Shown here: in pieces, positions 44,116-46,639 of the stretch
How the letters are laid out: each line of letters opens with the position of its first letter
Position numbering within the stretch: position 1 is the stretch's first letter
Assembly (NCBI GenBank): GCA_001724025.1
Contig: MEDJ01000011.1
Location: forward strand, 75,851 to 122,489
DNA length: 46,639 nt
Reading direction: 5' to 3'
Origin: Acidobacteria bacterium SCN 69-37
GTDB lineage: Bacteria > Acidobacteriota > Vicinamibacteria > Vicinamibacterales > SCN-69-37
The notes under the pieces: model-generated
The model's database searches: none
Told to the model about the DNA's origin: nothing
Seen by the model: the letters and a program-made list of their open reading frames with translations, nothing else
Position numbers and translations under genes: made by a program

Positions 44116-45866
44116 TGCTGAGGTTCGCGGTCCGGCTCGTCCGGCCCTACTGGAAGTGGCTGACGTGCGTGCTCGTGGCGATGGTGATCGAGACCGTCAT
44201 GAGCCTGCTGTCGCCCTGGCCCCTGAAGATCGTCCTCGACTCCGTCCTCGGTGACGTCCCGGCGCCGGCCCTGTTCGAGCGCTGGCTCGGCCCGTCACCG
44301 GGGACCGCGGTGCTCCTCAACGTCGCGGTGATCGGCACGGTGGTGATCGCGCTGCTGCAGGCGGTCTCGGCCTATGCCACGGCCTACTACACGGTCAGCA
44401 TCGGCCAGTGGATTGCGCACGATCTCCGGCAGAGCGTGTACGGGCATCTGCAGCGGCTGTCGATGGCGTACTACGACCGCCAGCAGGTCGGTCCGATCGT
44501 CAGCACCATCACCGACGACATCAACGCCGTGCAGGACTTCGCCTCGACGTCCCTGCTCGATCTGCTGATCGACACCCTGACCGTGGTCGGCATGCTGGCG
44601 ATCATGCTGACGCTCAACTGGCGATTCACGCTGGTGGCGATGGCCGTGATGCCGGTGCTCTTCGTGTTCGTCGCGCGCCTGCGCGGTGAGATTCGCGAGG
44701 CTACGCACGCGGTGCGGCGACGGCAGAGCGAGATTGTCTCGATCGTGCAGGAGGGCCTCGGCGCGATCCGCGTGGTCAAGGCGTTCGCGCAGGGTGCGTT
44801 CGAGCGGCAGCGGCTCGAGGCAAAGAGTCGCGAGAGCGTGCAGGCGGCGCTGCACGCGCGACGCGTGCGGTCGCTCCTCGGTCCGGTGGCCACGACCCTC
44901 GTGGCGCTCGGCACGGCAGGGGTGCTCTGGTTCGGCACGCAGGAAGTGATGCGCGGCGCGATGACCGCCGGTGCGCTCGTCGTGTTCCTCAACTACCTCG
45001 GCCGGCTGTTCCGGCCCGTGCAGGCGCTGGCGCGGGCCAGTGCGAACGTGGCGCAGGCGACCGTGGGGCTCGAGCGCGTGCGATCGGTCCTCGATGCCGA
45101 CCTGCGTCTGCCGCGCCATGCCGAGGCGACGGCGGTCGCGTTGGTGGAGGGCGCCGTCGAGTTCCGGCACGTGACGTTCGGGTACGACCCGGCGCGGCCG
45201 GTGCTGCGCGACGTGTCGTTCCGGGTGGCGCCCGGATCGCTGGTCGGTTTAGTCGGCCCGAGCGGCAGCGGCAAGTCCACGCTCGTGGCGCTGCTGCCGC
45301 GGTTCTACGACGTCGGCGACGGCGCGGTGCTGATCGACGGTCGGGACGTGCGGCACTTCACGATTCGATCGCTGCGCCGGCAGATCGGGTTCGTGCTGCA
45401 GGAGACGCAATTGTTCCACGCGCCCGTGTGGCAGAACATCGCGTATGGCAGGCCCGAGGCCAGTCGCGACGAGATCGAGACGGCGGCCCGGGCCGCCCTC
45501 GCGCACGATTTCATCATGGCGTTACCCGATGGGTACGACACGGTGATCGGACAGGGCGGCCAGGCGCTCTCGGGCGGCCAGCGGCAGCGCATCGGGATCG
45601 CACGGACGATGGTGCGGGATTCGCGGATCCTGGTACTCGACGAGCCGACGTCGGGCCTCGACGGCGAGTCGGAACGGCAGGTGTTCGAGGGGCTCGCGCG
45701 CCTGCGGCAGGGCCGGACCACGTTCGTGATTGCGCACAACCTGGCCACCGTCCGCGATGCCGACTGCATCCTCGTGCTCGACGCCGGGCGCATCGTCGAG
45801 CGCGGCACGCACGACGAACTGATGGCGCTGAACGGTCTGTACGCGACGCTGCTGCGGCAGGACTGA
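44115..45866 (+). CDS. ABC exporter, MsbA-type half transporter
   Basis: Fused membrane and ATPase domains, 583 aa, working as a homodimer for lipid or drug export. Six helices in the first ~310 residues start LVRPYWKWLTCVLVAMVIE; the coupling region is YYDRQQVGPIVSTITDDINAV. The ATPase has Walker A GPSGSGKST, Q-loop FVLQETQLF, signature LSGGQRQR, Walker B ILVLDEPTSGLDGES and the H-loop VIAHNL. Last gene of the cfa - reductase - DLH unit, so a lipid product of these enzymes is a reasonable cargo. Essential MsbA or a paralogue cannot be told apart. Confidence 0.9.
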   Translation: MLRFAVRLVRPYWKWLTCVLVAMVIETVMSLLSPWPLKIVLDSVLGDVPAPALFERWLGPSPGTAVLLNVAVIGTVVIALLQAVSAYATAYYTVSIGQWIAHDLRQSVYGHLQRLSMAYYDRQQVGPIVSTITDDINAVQDFASTSLLDLLIDTLTVVGMLAIMLTLNWRFTLVAMAVMPVLFVFVARLRGEIREATHAVRRRQSEIVSIVQEGLGAIRVVKAFAQGAFERQRLEAKSRESVQAALHARRVRSLLGPVATTLVALGTAGVLWFGTQEVMRGAMTAGALVVFLNYLGRLFRPVQALARASANVAQATVGLERVRSVLDADLRLPRHAEATAVALVEGAVEFRHVTFGYDPARPVLRDVSFRVAPGSLVGLVGPSGSGKSTLVALLPRFYDVGDGAVLIDGRDVRHFTIRSLRRQIGFVLQETQLFHAPVWQNIAYGRPEASRDEIETAARAALAHDFIMALPDGYDTVIGQGGQALSGGQRQRIGIARTMVRDSRILVLDEPTSGLDGESERQVFEGLARLRQGRTTFVIAHNLATVRDADCILVLDAGRIVERGTHDELMALNGLYATLLRQD

Positions 45867-45978
45867 TCACCTCGGCCGGCGAACTGACGTGTGCGCCGCT
45901 CGCGCTGTCACACGCACGTCACCGTAACTGTCTGTATGGAAAGTTGAATTGGACGATCGGCGATCACTACGCTGATCG

Positions 45979-46065
45979 GCCTCGAACATCGAGATCATCC
46001 ACAACTCGTCGGCGCGGTTTGATGCGGCCGGCATGGCCGGCATCATCAACATCATCTACAACACC
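45979..46065 (+). pseudogene. Fragment of a TonB-dependent receptor plug domain
   Basis: In the frame opened after the TGA at 45973, the sequence reads ASNIEIIHNSSARF then DAAGMAGIINIIYNT. This closely follows the plug-domain pattern NIERIEII-NPSARYDA-G-AGIINIIYK of outer-membrane receptors. Three residues of the usual motif seem missing and Pro has become Ser. No open frame continues the homology on either side. It is a remnant of about 29 codons in the gene-poor stretch 45867-46222, which shows nothing else I can identify. Confidence 0.65.
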
Positions 46066-46186
46066 CGCCGTCGCCCAAAGGATCGCCGCGTTGACGTTAT
46101 AGGCCTCACGCCGGCCGCGAAACCCGCACGTCATCGGCTGCTCCCCGACAACCTCACCCCACGGCGCAGGTATCAATGTCGCCGGC

Positions 46187-46216
46187 TTGCATCGATACAC
46201 GGGTAGCGTGTATCGT
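46187..46216 (+). promoter_or_regulatory. Promoter and palindromic operator of truncated higB
   Basis: TTGCAT (46187-46192), 18 bp, TATCGT (46211-46216), then 6 nt to GTG 46223. A perfect inverted repeat, CGATACAC-N7-GTGTATCG (46193-46215), fills the spacer and overlaps the -10, the expected place for an HigA-type (XRE) antitoxin autorepressor. Confidence 0.6.
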
Positions 46217-46222
46217 CCCTGT

Positions 46223-46300
46223 GTGATTCGGTCCTTCGCGGACGAGACGACGCGCGACCTGTTCGGCAACGTCAACAGTAAGGCTGTTGCCGCTCGTTGA
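46223..46300 (+). pseudogene. higB: HigB-like toxin gene, truncated by IS insertion
   Basis: The GTG frame encodes MIRSFADETTRDLFGNVNSKA, the standard N-terminus of HigB/RelE-superfamily killer proteins, and then runs into the IS21-type left end after base 46284 and stops at TGA 46298. An intact toxin is about 90-95 aa; only 21 native codons remain. The rest and the antitoxin higA, if still present, should lie beyond the insertion outside the window. Confidence 0.65.
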
Positions 46301-46639
46301 AAACTGACCAGGAAGTCGCGGTTCTGCTCGCTGAAAATTGACCAGGGTGTTCTGAGCGTTCCGACAGGGGTGAGGCCTGTTGGGATGCCGAGGTGCACAC
46401 CATGGCGATGTACGCGAAGGTCCGCAGGATGCGCCTGCGGGAGGGGCTGTCGATCACCGAGATCGCGCGACGGACAAGTCTGTCGAGAAACACCATCAAA
46501 GCGTGGCTCCGCGGGCCGGTCCGGAGCGAGATGCAGTACCGGCGGCGCCCCGGGCCCCGGAAAATCGGCCCGTTCGCCGCGGCGCTGCGCCAGGCGTTGG
46601 AGGCCGATGCGCGCCGGCCGCGCCGCGAGCGCCGCACGG
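46285..46639 (+). mobile_element. IS21-family insertion sequence, left end (continues past window)
   Basis: Begins TGTTGCCGCTC and carries two internal direct repeats typical of IS21 ends: GTTGAAAACTGACCAGG (46296-46312) and GCTGAAAATTGACCAGG (46330-46346), 15 of 17 bases identical and 34 bp apart. The istA-type gene starts at 46402. The exact left boundary (46285) is inferred from where the higB reading is broken. Confidence 0.75.
46402..46639 (+). CDS. istA: IS21-family transposase IstA, N-terminal part
   Basis: Open to the window edge with no stop; 79 residues visible. The N-terminus MAMYAKVRRMRLREGLSITE followed by IARRTSLSRNTIKAWLR is the helix-turn-helix of IstA proteins. YRRRPGPRKIGPFAAALRQ and ALEADARRPRRERRT continue the family pattern into the region before the catalytic DDE domain, which would lie outside the window with the istB helper gene. 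It uses ATG 46402. Confidence 0.85.
   Translation, partial: MAMYAKVRRMRLREGLSITEIARRTSLSRNTIKAWLRGPVRSEMQYRRRPGPRKIGPFAAALRQALEADARRPRRERRT

Noticed and set aside
45967-46398. 143-aa minus-strand frame across the decayed region and IS end
   Set aside because: Spans the TonB fragment, higB operator and IS boundary, so it joins unrelated pieces and cannot be a native gene.

Overview
The window is GC-rich (roughly two thirds G+C by eye) chromosomal DNA from a Gram-negative bacterium. It encodes an Mla/MCE lipid-transport system, lipoproteins, a PQQ-type sugar dehydrogenase and a TonB-receptor remnant, all of which imply an outer membrane. The gene set and compositional style resemble Acidobacteriota, probably class Vicinamibacteria. 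That placement is inference, because no rRNA or other decisive marker is present. Genes are mostly housekeeping, packed in short operons with 1-4 bp stop/start overlaps and many GTG starts.

Layout. (1) 0.16-7.3 kb, + strand except the mug-type DNA glycosylase: a ribose-type sugar ABC transporter (permease, binding lipoprotein, double ATPase), a Na+/solute symporter and an inositol-phosphatase-family enzyme. (2) 7.3-9.4 kb, - strand: SpoU/TrmH RNA methylase and RarA. (3) 9.8-14.4 kb, + strand: GreA-type factor, a patatin-like protein without its catalytic serine, a Cys/Met PLP lyase, a DJ-1/PfpI protein and an alpha/beta hydrolase. (4) 14.5-15.9 kb, - strand: RCK-like/DHH phosphoesterase. (5) 16.2-21.7 kb, + strand: uvrB chained to mlaE, mlaF, mlaD, a YtxH protein and a DUF948-like protein. 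(6) 21.9-26.6 kb: tRNA-Val, then paiB-like, hexose-6-P mutarotase and upp on the - strand, divergent from hpt, rpiB and deoC. The last two carry N-terminal extensions of the sort seen on microcompartment cargo. (7) 26.6-34 kb: divergent NRAMP protein, secreted lectin-like protein, rsgA operon, flavodoxin-less CysJ-like reductase, GT39 glycosyltransferase. (8) 34.1-40 kb: deoxyhypusine-synthase-like protein, quinone oxidoreductase, leuB, MHS-type MFS transporter, PQQ-type dehydrogenase, tRNA-Phe. (9) 40.2-45.9 kb: a 20-codon leader ORF ahead of an orphan 92-aa protein, then a probable lipid operon (cyclopropane synthase, geranylgeranyl-reductase-like flavoprotein, dienelactone hydrolase, MsbA-type ABC exporter). 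(10) 45.9-46.6 kb: a decayed strip with a TonB-receptor plug fragment and a higB-like toxin gene with intact promoter/operator, cut by an IS21-family element that runs off the window.

Three sequence-level patterns cut across the genes. First, at least eight genes have a TAnnnT (or CATAAT) -10 hexamer 6-8 nt before the start codon, which predicts leaderless or near-leaderless mRNAs. Second, a composite REP-like palindromic element of about 80 bp occurs in two good copies, one inverted degenerate copy that has supplied the C-terminal tail of the mug-type gene, and one half copy. Third, arrays of GCC-headed octamers in 8-bp register lie upstream of four genes. No CRISPR array, prophage or rRNA was seen. 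No complete novel defence or biosynthetic system was recognised. The most unusual items are the orphan microcompartment-style RpiB/DeoC pair, the bacterial DHS-like enzyme, the leader-ORF/92-aa gene unit and the promoter/repeat patterns.
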